Shown here one piece after another: positions 35,393 through 46,355 of a stretch of DNA of 64,000 bases. The notes below the pieces were generated by a model. That model made no database searches. It was not told the DNA's origin and saw only the letters and a list, made by a program, of their open reading frames with translations. Origin of the DNA: Botrytis cinerea B05.10 (taxonomy: Eukaryota > Ascomycota > Leotiomycetes > Helotiales > Sclerotiniaceae); the NCBI RefSeq assembly GCF_000143535.2, contig NC_037313.1, positions 1,557,501-1,621,500 of the forward strand, in the 5' to 3' direction. Numbering within the stretch: the stretch's first letter is position 1; every line of letters begins with the position of its first letter. The translations under genes and the position numbers were made by a program.

Positions 35393-37018
35393 ATGCTGTC
35401 ACATACTTCTCATCATCCTAATGGATCTTCCTCAGCGACACCATCAAATGTACCAGTAGAACTTCAATTGTTCGATAACCTCCACCAGAACCATACCACT
35501 TCATATACTCTCAAGAATTCCAATGCTGAAACCCCAACATCAGCAACTGTAACGGATTTAGAGGCAGATGCTAGAATAGTGGGAGAGGGAATTGGGAGCA
35601 CAAGCGACACGGAAGCAGAACTTCAGGCCGAGGACCCGGAAAGAGTTTATCAACAACTGAAACCTGTAGATGGGGGACCAGCAGCATGGAAGTTGCTGAT
35701 TGCGGCGTTTGTATTCGAGGCGATTTTATGGGGTTTGTTTCTCTTTTCCTTGTCTCCCCTAATCCGAATGTTGCACCAATTCTCGCTACACTTTTCGCTC
35801 GTCCTCCCATCACGCTTTTATCAAGTCACAAGCGAGAGATAACCAACATCCATCACTCAAGGTTTCCCCATCTCCTTCGGAGTCTTCCAAGACTACTACT
35901 TCACGCTCCCCCAATTTGCCGCCTCCAAATCCCAAATCGCCCTCGTCGGAACCATCTCCCAAGGTCTCTGTTACCTCGGCGCCCCCCTCTCCGCCTCCCT
36001 CACCAAGCGATTTCCCAAACACCAAACACATCAAATCTGGTTCGGCCTCCCGGTCTGCATACTCGGTCTCGTAGCCGGTTCCTTCTGTGACACCATACAA
36101 GGATTAATTTGGACCCAGGGCGTGATGTACGGTTTCGGATTCCTCATCCTCACCTATCCTATCATAAGTATGATAAACGAATGGTGGATTGCGAGGAAAG
36201 GAATGGCATTTGGAATCATCAGCGCAGCGAGTGGAGTGAGTGGTGCGGGAATGCCGTTTATTATCCAATTTCTGCTGGAGAGATATGGATACAAGACTGC
36301 GCTGAGGATTATCTCAGTTGGAATGACGATTTTGACGGTTCCTTTACTGCCGCTTCTAAAAGGGAGATTGCCACCAAGTGAACGCAGTAGATTGGCCCGC
36401 ACAAATTGGGGGTTTCTGAAAGAAAAACTCTTTTACATTTATGGATCTGCAACATTGATTTACGGAATGGGATTTTTCTACCCTGGGGTTTACCTGCCTT
36501 CTTTCGCGACCAATATTGGGTTGAGCGGTACGCAGGGAGCTGCGATATTGGCCGTCATGAGTGTGGCGCAAGTCGCGGGTCAATTTGCTTGCGGATATCT
36601 ATCGGATAAGAATTTCTCGGTCAATGCTCTTTCGATGGGTTGTTTGATTATGGCAACTATCTCCTCATTACTACTATGGGGTTTTGCGAAATCGATGGGT
36701 TTGCTAATTGCGTATGGGATTGTGTATGGATTTTTTGGATACGGGTTTAGTACGATGAGAGTGGCGATGGGAAAACTAATTTGTAGTGATCCGGCCAGTG
36801 TGGTAAGTATTTATTCTATCTTTATTTGTTTGCAGGGAGTGGGTAATGTATTGGTTGGTCCGATCAGTGGGGGGTTATTAGGGGATAGGGTCGTGCTTGG
36901 GGGCTACGGGGTAGAGAGGTATAAGGATATGATTATATATACAGGGTGTTGCATGGCGGGGTGTGCGGGGGTTATTGGAGGGTGGTGGTTGAGACCTAGG
37001 GGGTTGGTGAGTGGGTAG
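35393..37018 (+). CDS. MFS transporter, monocarboxylate-type
   Basis: Exons 35393-35732 and 35862-37018 join to 498 residues. A hydrophilic N-terminus of about 95 residues precedes the first span (AAWKLLIAAFVFEAILWGFP, formed across the intron). The family signature follows as ISFGVFQDYY, GTISQGLCYLGAPL and YGFGFLILTYPIISMINEWW. ARKGMAFGIISAASGVSGAG is the conserved loop of fungal monocarboxylate-like (MCT/SLC16) proteins. Twelve membrane segments can be counted approximately. The substrate cannot be predicted; members carry monocarboxylates, riboflavin or other small acids. The intron is 129 bases, GT-AG. It converges on the acid phosphatase gene. Confidence 0.88.
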
Positions 37019-37340
37019 GAAGGGAAGCGAAGGGTAGGGCAGAGTAGAAGAGCTGATCTATAAAGCTTCCGAGGCAGATATCTTATATACTCTTTATATC
37101 TATACTCCAAAAATTGAAATGAATCATACACTCAACATATCATCGGTTCTAATCTCTACTAATTACTACCTGCAAAAAGACAACCTAGTATGAAAAGCTC
37201 ATTATTCAGATTTTATAGAAATTTCCCACCCCTTCTCATAGTTCCAATTCCTATTATCCCTCACACCCCCCCCTCCAAAAAAAGCAAGTTCTCACACAAA
37301 AAAACACTTTCCGATAAATGAAGATTAAATCGAAAACGAT

Positions 37341-37779
37341 GAGCTCCCGGTGAATTACGGATTGGGGATATTACTCTCCGGTGAGTAAGAACAGAAATAA
37401 CATTGTTCCCGGTGAGTGAATAGATCAATGAAATTTCTCTCCGGTGAGTAACAGGAGAAATAACATCATTCCAGGTGAGTGATGAAGTTAATGAAATTGC
37501 TATCCGGCGAACAACAAAAAGGATGATGATACACCCGGTGAGAGATGAGGTTATTGATGATCGCTCCGGCGAGTAGTGATGAGGCTAAAGAAATTACCCT
37601 CCGGTGAGTCACAGAACAAATAATATAACTCCCAGTAAGTTGTAGATTAAAGACACTGCTTTCCCGCGAGTAATAGAACAAACGAGATCAGGCCCGGTAA
37701 GTATCACTAAGTGATGAGATTGATGATATTTCTCTGCGGTGAGTAATAGAGTAAACAACATCACCCTCTCCCGGTGAGG
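37341..37779 (+). repeat. 31-base minisatellite of CCGGTGAGT-centred units
   Basis: A CCGGTGAGT-like core recurs about 14 times, near 37347, 37378, 37408, 37441, 37471, 37503, 37534, 37566, 37601, 37631, 37663, 37693, 37735 and 37771. Spacing is close to 31 bases for most of the array and loosens to 35-42 at the end. Neighbouring units alternate (AGAAATAACATC type versus GATGAAATTGCT type), suggesting a 62-base higher-order unit. Cores vary (CCGGCGAGT, CCCAGTAAGT, CCCGGTAAGT) mostly at positions tolerated by the 5' splice consensus. Confidence 0.8.
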
Positions 37780-38220
37780 CATTCATTTCTTTGGGAGCAT
37801 AGTGATTTAGAACAAAAAAAAAAGTTCAATCAATTGGAAAAAATACGTACAAATGATTTATCGGAAAATAATTTTTTCGAAAAAAGTCATTGTGCGTGGA
37901 AAATCTAGAAATGAGATGTCGATGGGTATACGGGAGGGAGTGGTGAAAGGGGAGGAAGGAGAAAGGAGGAGAAGAAGAAAAAAGAAGAGACAAACGAAGT
38001 CCTACGAAAAGCGAAAATCCGCGAATACTACGAAAAAACGGAGAATAAGAAAGATGAATATGAAAATGAAAGAAGACGAAGAAATCGAAAATTAAAGAAG
38101 TCGAAGACCAAGAAGTCGAAAAACGAAGAAAATGAAAAACGAAAAACGAAGAAATCAAAAAAACGAAGAAATCGAAGTAATAACTAGAGATTCTTACTTT
38201 AGTTATCTCTTATTATCTTA

Positions 38221-38322
38221 GTATATATATATATATATATCTTTTTCTCTCCCTCTCTCTCCCTCTCCCTCTCTCTCCCTCTCCCTCTCTCCCTCTCTCC
38301 CTCTCTCCCTCTCTCCCTCTTC
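38221..38322 (+). repeat. (TA)n followed by (CTCTCC)n-like microsatellite
   Basis: About 20 bases of alternating TA are followed by about 80 bases built of CTCTCC/CTCTCCCT units, all pyrimidine on this strand. Confidence 0.85.
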
Positions 38323-38690
38323 TTTTTCAAAGACGAGACTTTTTTTTTAAGAAAAAAAAAAAAGACCTCGATAACTTCAGAGTTCGAATTAGACCTTATA
38401 ATAATTAAGAAATTCATCTACCTATCTCAGAATGATAAATAGATAGATAGATAGATAGATCGTGATAGTATCTGCGCTAGCAATACAAATCACAAAACCA
38501 TAAAACAAGAGACAAATATTTTTTTTCCAAACAAACCACATCACGAATTCCGACAATCGAAAAATCACCTCAAAATCAACCTTAAATTCCATTCCCCCAT
38601 TGGTATCTACTCATCATAACTCATCCCTAAAACAATACACCAAAAAACGCCTCTAATATACCTCTATCCCACCACCCCCATCCATCAAAT

Positions 38691-40245
38691 CTATAAAACG
38701 ACAATCGCAAAAACCAACGCAACCCACAATCCCAAAACCTCCTTCCCACATCCCATCCCCAAACTTCCACTCCTCTCCGCACCACTCCCCTTCGTCGCGC
38801 TCGCCGACCCACTCGCACTAGTCGTACTAGTACTCGTACTACTCGTCGGTGTCGCGGTCGCGCTATATGGTTGTGCGACTGTAGCTGTAGCCACCACATT
38901 TGCTCCCTGCTTTGCATATATCGGGTTCCGCTCCTCACCATCGAAGAATTCTCCACTTCCATCATAGGGAGTATTTTCTGATTTAGCACTCACCCATTCG
39001 GCATGTGTGTAATCATCTACACCTTTTCCGCCTGCGCCTTTCAATTGCAGATTTGGAACGGGGATCGGTGCCCATTTTGCTGGGTCGTTGTTCAAGAATC
39101 CAGGATACGATAGAGAGTTATTGAGCATCGTCATATTGAGATTTATATTCGAGTAATTTGTTTTCGAAGCGCAAAGATCAAAGACATTCGCGCCAACATC
39201 GTAGCGACCCAGATTAGGGAGACCCCAATTATTTTGTACCGTGGAAAGGATACTGTAATGTGAATAAATGGTTGTATCAACAGTTCCTTTTTTATCTGCG
39301 GGAACAGCACCACCTAAAAGTACAGAATAGATTCGATTTGGTTTAGAATAGGTTTCGGATTCGTCATATGTAAGGAGAATGAGTGTATTGTTCATAAATG
39401 CTTCGTTTTGAAGAAGAGGAGTGAGGAATGATCGCGTCCAATTGGCTCCATATGATAAAGATGTATTATGTCCATCATTCAACATGTCGGGGGATATGTG
39501 TGCATATTGTGGTAAAGAGGATGGATCGCGTTGAACAGTCGTGGAAAAGTCGTCTAGGGAGAGAAGGTTTTGAAGTCGTGTGCCGTTCAAGTTTATACTA
39601 TCGTAACTCACAAAAGGACTATTCAATCATATTAGCATTAATTCTCAAACTATATTCGCAAAGAGAATGACGCTCCGCTGGCTCTCCGAGGGCCACTGCC
39701 GTGGAGGCAGACCATTCGTTCAAGAAGCAATTCGGGGTATAAAACTCACTTATGTTTCCTGACATAATCCCATCCCTTCCCATCCTGTGCTGTACTTCCC
39801 GCACCCATATATCCAGGTCCTGGCAATCCCTCAAAATACCCCTTCCAAGTAATTCCCGCATCCTCAAAAAGATCCACCACCGTCGTCACATTATGCGGAA
39901 TACGCACAAAATCATCATGATTGAGACCGAAATAGTCGCCGCCGACTGATGCGATATAGTTTGGCTGAGAGGGATGAGTGAGTCCGTAGTAATTTTCGAG
40001 GAGAATGCCTTGCGTGGTAAGATTGGCAATGTCGGCATTGCTTTCGACTTTTGAATCGTCCTAAAATGAGGTTAGGAATGTGAGGGTTATTGAAGGGGAA
40101 GGGGGAGAAGAGGAGGAGTACGCACTTGATTTTCGAGCCAGATAGTAAAGAATCGATCGAAGGCTGCTCCTGGTACATAAGCAGCTTCACATGCTGATCG
40201 CATACATGCAATTGTGCTTGCGAGAAGCAGAAACGACGAACGCAT
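38691..40245 (-). CDS. GPI-type acid phosphatase (phosphoesterase family)
   Basis: Minus-strand exons 40245-40126, 40060-39750 and 39618-38691 join to 452 residues. A signal peptide is clear (MRSSFLLLASTIACMRSACEA). The core matches the fungal phosphate-repressible acid phosphatase/phosphoesterase family (PF04185-like): FTIWLENQDDSK, GLTHPSQPNYIASVGGDYFG, GYFEGLPGPGYMG, TLILLTYDESETYS and YSILSTVQNNWGLPNLGRYD. The C-terminus is a Ser/Thr-rich stalk ending in a hydrophobic tail (LGLWVALVFAIVVL), the pattern of a GPI anchor signal. It probably releases phosphate from organic esters at the cell surface. Intron 2 is 131 bases. Several N-glycosylation sequons are present (NMT, NNS, NYS). Confidence 0.9.
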
Positions 40246-40303
40246 TGTGAATATATCGTAATATGAGGGGCTTGACAATTTTCAAATGCGATGAACAAGT
40301 AAC

Positions 40304-40308
<5 letters not shown>

Positions 40309-40347
<39 letters not shown>
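40309..40347 (+). repeat. (GA)n microsatellite
   Basis: Nearly uninterrupted GA repeat about 65-100 bases upstream of the phosphatase start codon (start is on the minus strand). Confidence 0.9.
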
Positions 40348-40348
<1 letters not shown>

Positions 40349-41845
40349 AAAGGAAATAGGAAAGTATGAAAACGCAATAAATAACAAAAGGAGAACGAAA
40401 GTGAGAAATATAAGATGACAATTAGCAATTAACTTTATGTCACCTCACTACCCTTTTATTTATCAAACATAGTCGTTTCATCGCGGCTGTCCAAGCAGCG
40501 CCGTCCGCACACACGGATGCGCTGGATTGTGATGTTACACATTTACATTCGCTGATCGGATTTCCTTGATAGCTGCCATTTGCTGTTCTAGAATGGCTGG
40601 GGCTGTAGATCGAAAGGCTGAGGGACAAGGGGATGCATACACTATTATTAGTTTCTCACATCACTCCCTCTAGTCTTTTTGCAGGAATCTTACTCACCTC
40701 CCCCCCCCCTTTTTTTGCTAGAGTTCGATTGGCGACACAGCTGGGGGAGTTGCATCTGGTTTGGGAGGGTAGATATGGAGGGGGTTACTGTAGGTGGATA
40801 GCATGTATGATTGGACTCTTGGTCACATCTAAGCCTTTGCTCACTAACGGTTGGAAGCTTATTAGTAGACAGGTCAATTGAGATGGAACAGGAATCGAGC
40901 CCCATGTTTTGGTATTGAAGTTTGTGGTGGTGAGTGATTATGTATGTGTGTGTGTGCACACCTACGCCTCTTCTAACCTCGCGAGCCACTCCAATGTTAT
41001 GTTTTGACATTGAAGAGGAAAAAGATCCCAGCTGGGCCAGCTGGGGACACCAAATTTTAGTAGCAATCGATTGTTCCATGTGATATTCATTCTGCATCTG
41101 CAAGTTTACGGCGCAAGTCTGAAATCTAGCGATATCGATAACTTGTAGTTGATTCGCATCGCCTCTTTGTACCGTAGATTGAAGCGAGAACATTATACCA
41201 TCAACCCCCTCAAAATGAAAAGATCCATCTCGATCTAACATCTATTCCTCATTGAGACATGCTCACCTCACTCTTTATACTATATATACCCCTTGTCCTC
41301 TGCCCCCAAACTCACAAACTCACAAACTCACACATACAAATCACATGCAGTAGTTACCTTGTATATCTTCATTTGCCTCATCCCTCATCCCCTCAAATCA
41401 CGATAGTAACCATCAACCATCAACCATCATATCATACTACTGCCATCCATCCATTCACCAGTACTCCGCCAAGCTTAGAAATCATCTGAGAAACCATCGA
41501 GGTGATCTATATTCCTACTACCTACCTGGGTATTCAAAATATGTTTACACGGCTTGGGTACAGTATATATATATTACTTCGATGTCACTTCACATCACCA
41601 CGCCGCTTTGATAGAATTAGATCAGCAAAGATAAACGAGACAATTGTATTAGCAGAGGAAAAATTGATTCAAATCAAGTTGAATGATGTGACAATTTAGA
41701 AATCAAGAAGAAGTTACAAACCAATTATTCATCAAGTATCAAAATTTCAAAATTCAAATTCAAAGGTATCTATCTATGTGCGCATGATATGAAACGCAAA
41801 ATCCATAACGCCGGTGAGTGACCCCTCATCACGTAATTCTCTTCC

Positions 41846-41898
41846 ACACCCACATCCACACCCACATCCACATCCACATCCACATCCTCATCCACATC
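41846..41898 (+). repeat. Hexanucleotide (CCACAC/CCACAT)n repeat
   Basis: Eight or nine tandem six-base units just downstream of BTN1. Confidence 0.85.
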
Positions 41899-41948
41899 CT
41901 CTAATCCTCTCCCCCTCTCTATCAATCATATCATCCTCTCCTTACCCC

Positions 41949-43545
41949 CTAAGTCATCCTACACCACCCCCTCCCCCTCTCAACCTGCCACTCACACAAC
42001 CCAACCTCCAGAACCATCCCCACAAACCCCGCTATACATATCCCCCCACTATCACTCACACTCGTCGCCCCCAAACTAAACTCTCGATCTGCCTCTCCCA
42101 CTTTCTCCATAATCTCCGCAAACGTATTCACATAAACCGCTCCGCCGAGAAGACCCTCCCAAAAGATCACTACAAAGATGATATACACACTTGGAATCCA
42201 GAACCATAATGCTTGCGAGATGAGGAGGAAGAGATTTGCAATCTGTAGAAACGATGGGACATAGAGATTGTGGATTCGGTAAAATGGTGTAGAGGAGCGT
42301 GAAACAAAAACGCCGAGTTGGTAGATAAACCCATACGTGGGATAGAAAGAGCGATAATGGGAAAATGGGTTTCCCGAGGAAGGTGTAGGGTAAAGGAGTG
42401 TGGGAGAGACACCTTGGTTGATAGTGTATTCGGCTATGTAGACGAGGAGGAGAGGGAACATGTAGGGAAAGAAAAGTGAGGAGGCGCGGTGGAGATTATA
42501 GAGAAATGTTGATTTCGCTTCGTGGTGAGACAATCCCGGAGAAGAGGGACGGGGAGAGTGTGAGGAGTATGCTTCTGATGCGATGGCGGGGCCAGGTGCA
42601 AGTAGAGAAGCCGCCGCTGAATCGGGTGGTAGATCATCGATCTCTGAACTTGTGAGGGGTTGATTCAGCGATTCTTCTCCAGGGAGAGTGTTGTAATCTT
42701 TCCTTAAAGATGCTCTCCTTAATGGTCCTTGAGGTAATATTACGAAGAAAGAGAGAAGCATTATGCAAGGCAAGAAAGCAGAAGCCAAAAGACTGATCTT
42801 GATAGATAGTCCAATGATAGTTGTCAAAAGAACATATAATCCAGCTCCTGCTAAACCTGCCCCTCCTGTCCCGCTTCCCCATGCCGCCAGACTGAAATGT
42901 CCATAGTAATGCGTGAGACCTAGGAAACTCAATTCTCCGCCACCACTACTGAGACTCGCAAGGATGACACCAAATAGTTTTGTCGATACGGATTTGTCGT
43001 CTGGGGTTAATGCGATGAGGAGCATACCCCCCGAGGATAAGGAGCAGAAGATGATGATTCGTATCCAGTAGGGAATCTTATGAATGAAGTACGGAGCGAC
43101 GAGTTTGGTTACGAAAGAAGGGAGAACATCTGCGAGTAAAACGACGGATTTGGGGATATCAGGGCCTGTAATATGAAGGGTTAGCGACTGAAAATACCTT
43201 GCGATCCCAAACATCCAAGTGTGACATTCAGCTTGCGCATCCAAGGCAAAAAGGGGAAGCCACTCAAACTTACCAACCAAATCCAACGCCGCCGACAGAA
43301 TAATCACATACAACACATTGTTGATCAGACCTATGGAAGCGTCAGCCCAAGGATCATTGTGCGACTCAACCTGTCGTGCGCCAATGCAAGCATGGTTACT
43401 TACCAAATAACCAAAAAGCGATCAAAACCGACGTATCTGCGCCGTGAAAGATAGCCGCAAATCTCGCTCGATACATGGCCCATGAAGATCCTGGGGAGCC
43501 GGGAAGGGGAAGCGATAGACCGGTCGATGAGGAGGGTCTGTTCAT
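41949..43545 (-). CDS. BTN1: Btn1/CLN3 (battenin) family vacuolar membrane protein
   Basis: This is the fungal orthologue of human CLN3, a polytopic protein of the vacuole/lysosome involved in pH and amino-acid homeostasis. Minus-strand exons 43545-43404, 43330-43274 and 43165-41949 give 471 residues. The small middle exon reads [18 protein letters not shown], a family hallmark joined to FWLFG before and [14 protein letters not shown] after. [18 protein letters not shown] is another conserved block. About ten membrane segments are visible, with a long hydrophilic loop after [14 protein letters not shown]. The C-terminal part has [16 protein letters not shown] and [15 protein letters not shown]. 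It is divergent from RXT3. Confidence 0.94.
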
Positions 43546-44730
43546 TGCCGTTGAATGATAGTCATATCATGTCATGTCGAGGGAGTGTGAAGATTAGTAT
43601 GTGCAAGGAGACCAAATGGTGTTTACGATGCGATGCTTGCTGATTAAGGTCTCACATTGAATGTCTTTGCATTTGGGTGGATAAGGTAGCGATAAGGTAT
43701 CTATCGACGGAATGTCGTATCTCCTCTGTTCTGTACCTTGGAAAGCCGTGACCACGGACGGACTCAAGTATTATTAACGGGAAGGGAAGGGGCGGACGAG
43801 CGAGCAAGGGTAAGCGTGGCATGTCAGTTCCAGTTCAGGTACCGGTACACAATCGGGATGTCCACATTTTCCGTCCGGATCACATTGCAAGCAGGGTGGG
43901 GATTTCTGCACTCTATCGTCCTCGTCAGAAGTCGCGATTGACGATGGCAATGAGAATGAGAATGACCACGGGATTGATGCGAATCCACCAGTTTCCTTCC
44001 GCTCCTCCCCATCCTCTGTGTAAAAACTTATATCACCATCTTCCCCCTCTCCGATCTTTCGACATGGGGATTTCCTAGAACCTTTGTTTTGCATGCATAT
44101 AGAGAGTGTGGCTGGAAATAAGACATTCACTCGACCCTTAGCGAGCACATTGAACATTCAGGAACCCGGTTGTGATTTTGCCTGAGGATTACGCGAGTAG
44201 TTGGTGAATGTGAGAGATTCACTGCTCGGGCAAGGGACGTGGGAAGAAAGGGGGATTTGTTGAGAGGGCTATCTTCTTTTGTAGGGAGTTCATGAGGGGG
44301 AGTGTGATGTGTGATGTGTAGTAGGTATGAAGTGTGTGTGTGTATATATGTATGTATGCAGTGATGTTTGCTTGTCTGTGTTTCAGACTCTCATGTACAT
44401 AATGGTGAGGAGGATTGATGACGCGCTTTGTTGGAAGGCAGGAGAGAGCGGGTACTTGGCTTGCATGTTGGAGTAGATGTAGGGTCTTGGTTGGCACGAT
44501 CATCTGTAGATTGACTTGGTGGTTTTATTTAGATGGGAGGGAGGGGTGGGTTTATTGGGTTGTTTGTTTGTTTGTTTGTTTATTGGGTTGTGTTGGGGAG
44601 GTTATAATTGTTGATAGAGGTCGAATGACTTGAACATACATTGATTGTGTGTAGGTCGTACTTTGGAGAGACGTTTTCAAGCATCTACTGGGTAGTCATT
44701 GACCATAGGGTGTGTTTGATAGATGGATAA

Positions 44731-44840
44731 GTGGGAGTGGTGGGAGTGAAATGGTGGGAGTGGTGGTAGTGAAATGGTAGTGAAATGGTGGGAGTGGTGG
44801 TAGTCAACTGGTAGTCAAATGGTAGCGAAATAGTAGCCAG
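44731..44840 (+). repeat. G/T-rich minisatellite
   Basis: Degenerate units GTGGGAGTG, GTGGTAGTG and AAATGGTAGTG alternate over about 110 bases. Confidence 0.7.
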
Positions 44841-46189
44841 ATAGCAGTGAAAGAGTAGAAATAGCAGAAATAAACTACCCTGCAGTCAAGTGAAGAAAGG
44901 ATGTGAGCTGTGACTTTATAGATACGCTGCAAGGTAGTGAGGGCAGGCAATGTAGCACCCAGCCGTATCAGTCGTGTGTATGTCAGCATCACGGGTGGGT
45001 GCGGTCAAGAAACATATGGGAAGGGAAGGGATACCTGCCTGTCTGGGTTCCGAGATAGTAAATGCCAAGGTGGTGGGCAGGAAGTGCAATAAATATGTAT
45101 CCTAAGGAGGTTAGCGTGGGGGATGGACGAGAGATAAAGGTGCGGCGACGGATGGTGCATTTTGATTAAATACCTGTGAAATCTCTATCAAATTTCTATC
45201 AAATCTCTATCAAATAGTTACCCGTAGTCAGTCTCTCTGCAAAGTACACCTGCAAAACACCGACGTAGAAAGAATTCCCCCAAACACACACACACACACA
45301 AACAAATCAATTGATTTAATCCTAGCGCCGTCTTCTTACCCCATTGCAAGGATTTAAGCTCAAGCCTAGTCTCAGCCGGGTCTAGCGCCCCCCTAGCGCC
45401 TCTTGTGCTCACAGGTGTCAGGAGCGCAGCAGGCATCACATCCTCACATTAGCTACGGCCCTCCAATCGACCCAAGGTGGAAATTCCCGTCGACTGATTC
45501 ATTTCCTGCTGATTCTCTCGCGGCTTGGTCAGTGCGGAGCTCACAGTCATCGTTTTAGTGAGGTGATCCCGGCATCTGCAGACTTGCTTTTCTCCATTCT
45601 GCACTAATGGAGTAACACGCTAATTGATCAAAAAAAGGAAACTAAAGCTAAAACTAAAACTAAACCTCAAACTAAAATCGATTAAACTAGTCGGACTTTC
45701 ATCATCAAAGCTTCATGGAAAAGAAGATTCTTGTACACCGAGATCTTGCCTTTCTACACCTCACTTCACCTCCCTTCACCAAATCAACATCCGCCATCAT
45801 CGGTGGAGAGAAAGGATCCCGTCGCCATTCTCAATCTCTGTCATATTTCGTACAATAATAACATGCTTCATATTGCTCCGCATGAATATAGTGGCGCCCT
45901 TTAATAAACATTGTCGAGATCGGATTGTGTGGTATTTGGCTTCATCTCATTTCATTTTGGATACCCGCAAAAGTCTCCCCCCTCTTCAACGCCCGTCACA
46001 ACGAAAAGTCCCCGCGCCATAGTTCTCTGTTCCCGTTATCCGTGGCACAATATTCATCCGTTTCACTTGCAGATTCCAACCAACACGTCTTTGCGAATTC
46101 ACTGCGAGCACTTGAGTAGCGGGGTTCATTGTTTGTTTGTTAATCAATTCCTGCTCGATACCCTCGTCAGTCCTCCTGGATTCAAGATC

Positions 46190-46270
46190 GTAAGTGGCAT
46201 ATTCACTAACCGCGCCCCTTGAGAGAAAATTCCCATGACTGGCACTAACCCTGTGGCTTTTCCTATTTAG
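46190..46270 (+). other. Probable 5' UTR intron of RXT3
   Basis: The stretch begins GTAAGT, contains CACTAAC as a branch site and ends TATTTAG, about 85 bases before the RXT3 start codon. It fits an intron in the leader; there is no coding frame across it. Confidence 0.5.
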
Positions 46271-46355
46271 TTCGGACCTAGAACTCTCGAGACCCCTTCC
46301 ACCGTTCCACCTTTTAATCAGAACTCGAACATCTCACAGCCTCCATCTTCTCGCC

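Larger units (their letters stand above)
37019..38690. other. Repeat-rich intergenic region
   Basis: Between the convergent MFS and phosphatase genes lie a 31-base minisatellite (37341-37779), a polypurine stretch (about 37920-38180), a (TA)n run (38221-38240), a (CTCTCC)n-like tract (about 38241-38322) and a (GATA)n run (about 38440-38461). No protein gene; open frames in these tracts are low-complexity artefacts. Confidence 0.7.
40246..41948. other. Intergenic with microsatellites and one orphan frame
   Basis: The interval holds the phosphatase promoter, a (GA)n tract (about 40309-40347), an unsupported 183-codon minus-strand frame (41241-40690, ATG start, TATATA about 35 bases upstream), and a (CCACAT)n tract at about 41846-41898. 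The frame has no recognisable domain, so I do not call it as a gene. Confidence 0.45.
43546..46355. promoter_or_regulatory. Long divergent intergenic region, BTN1/RXT3
   Basis: The 2.8 kb between two start codons holds no convincing gene. It contains many simple repeats: a TG/TATG tract (about 44335-44358), a (GTTT)n run (about 44562-44582), a GGGAGTGGT/GTAGTGAAATG minisatellite (about 44731-44840), AAATCTCTATC repeats (45177-45215), a (CA)n run (about 45285-45299) and an AAACTA repeat (about 45638-45676). The final part includes the RXT3 leader with a probable 5' UTR intron. Confidence 0.55.

Noticed and set aside
37341..37779. CRISPR-like array of regular repeats
   Set aside because: The host is a eukaryote. 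The 31-base units are degenerate throughout with no constant repeat and unique spacer pattern, so it is a minisatellite.
37853..38417. Open frames encoding Lys/Arg/Glu-rich or Phe/Ser-rich proteins
   Set aside because: They are translations of polypurine/polypyrimidine tracts and (TA)n or (CT)n microsatellites.
41814..42209. Frame encoding His-Pro repeats
   Set aside because: It is the translation of the CCACAT hexanucleotide tract plus the antisense of BTN1 exon 3.
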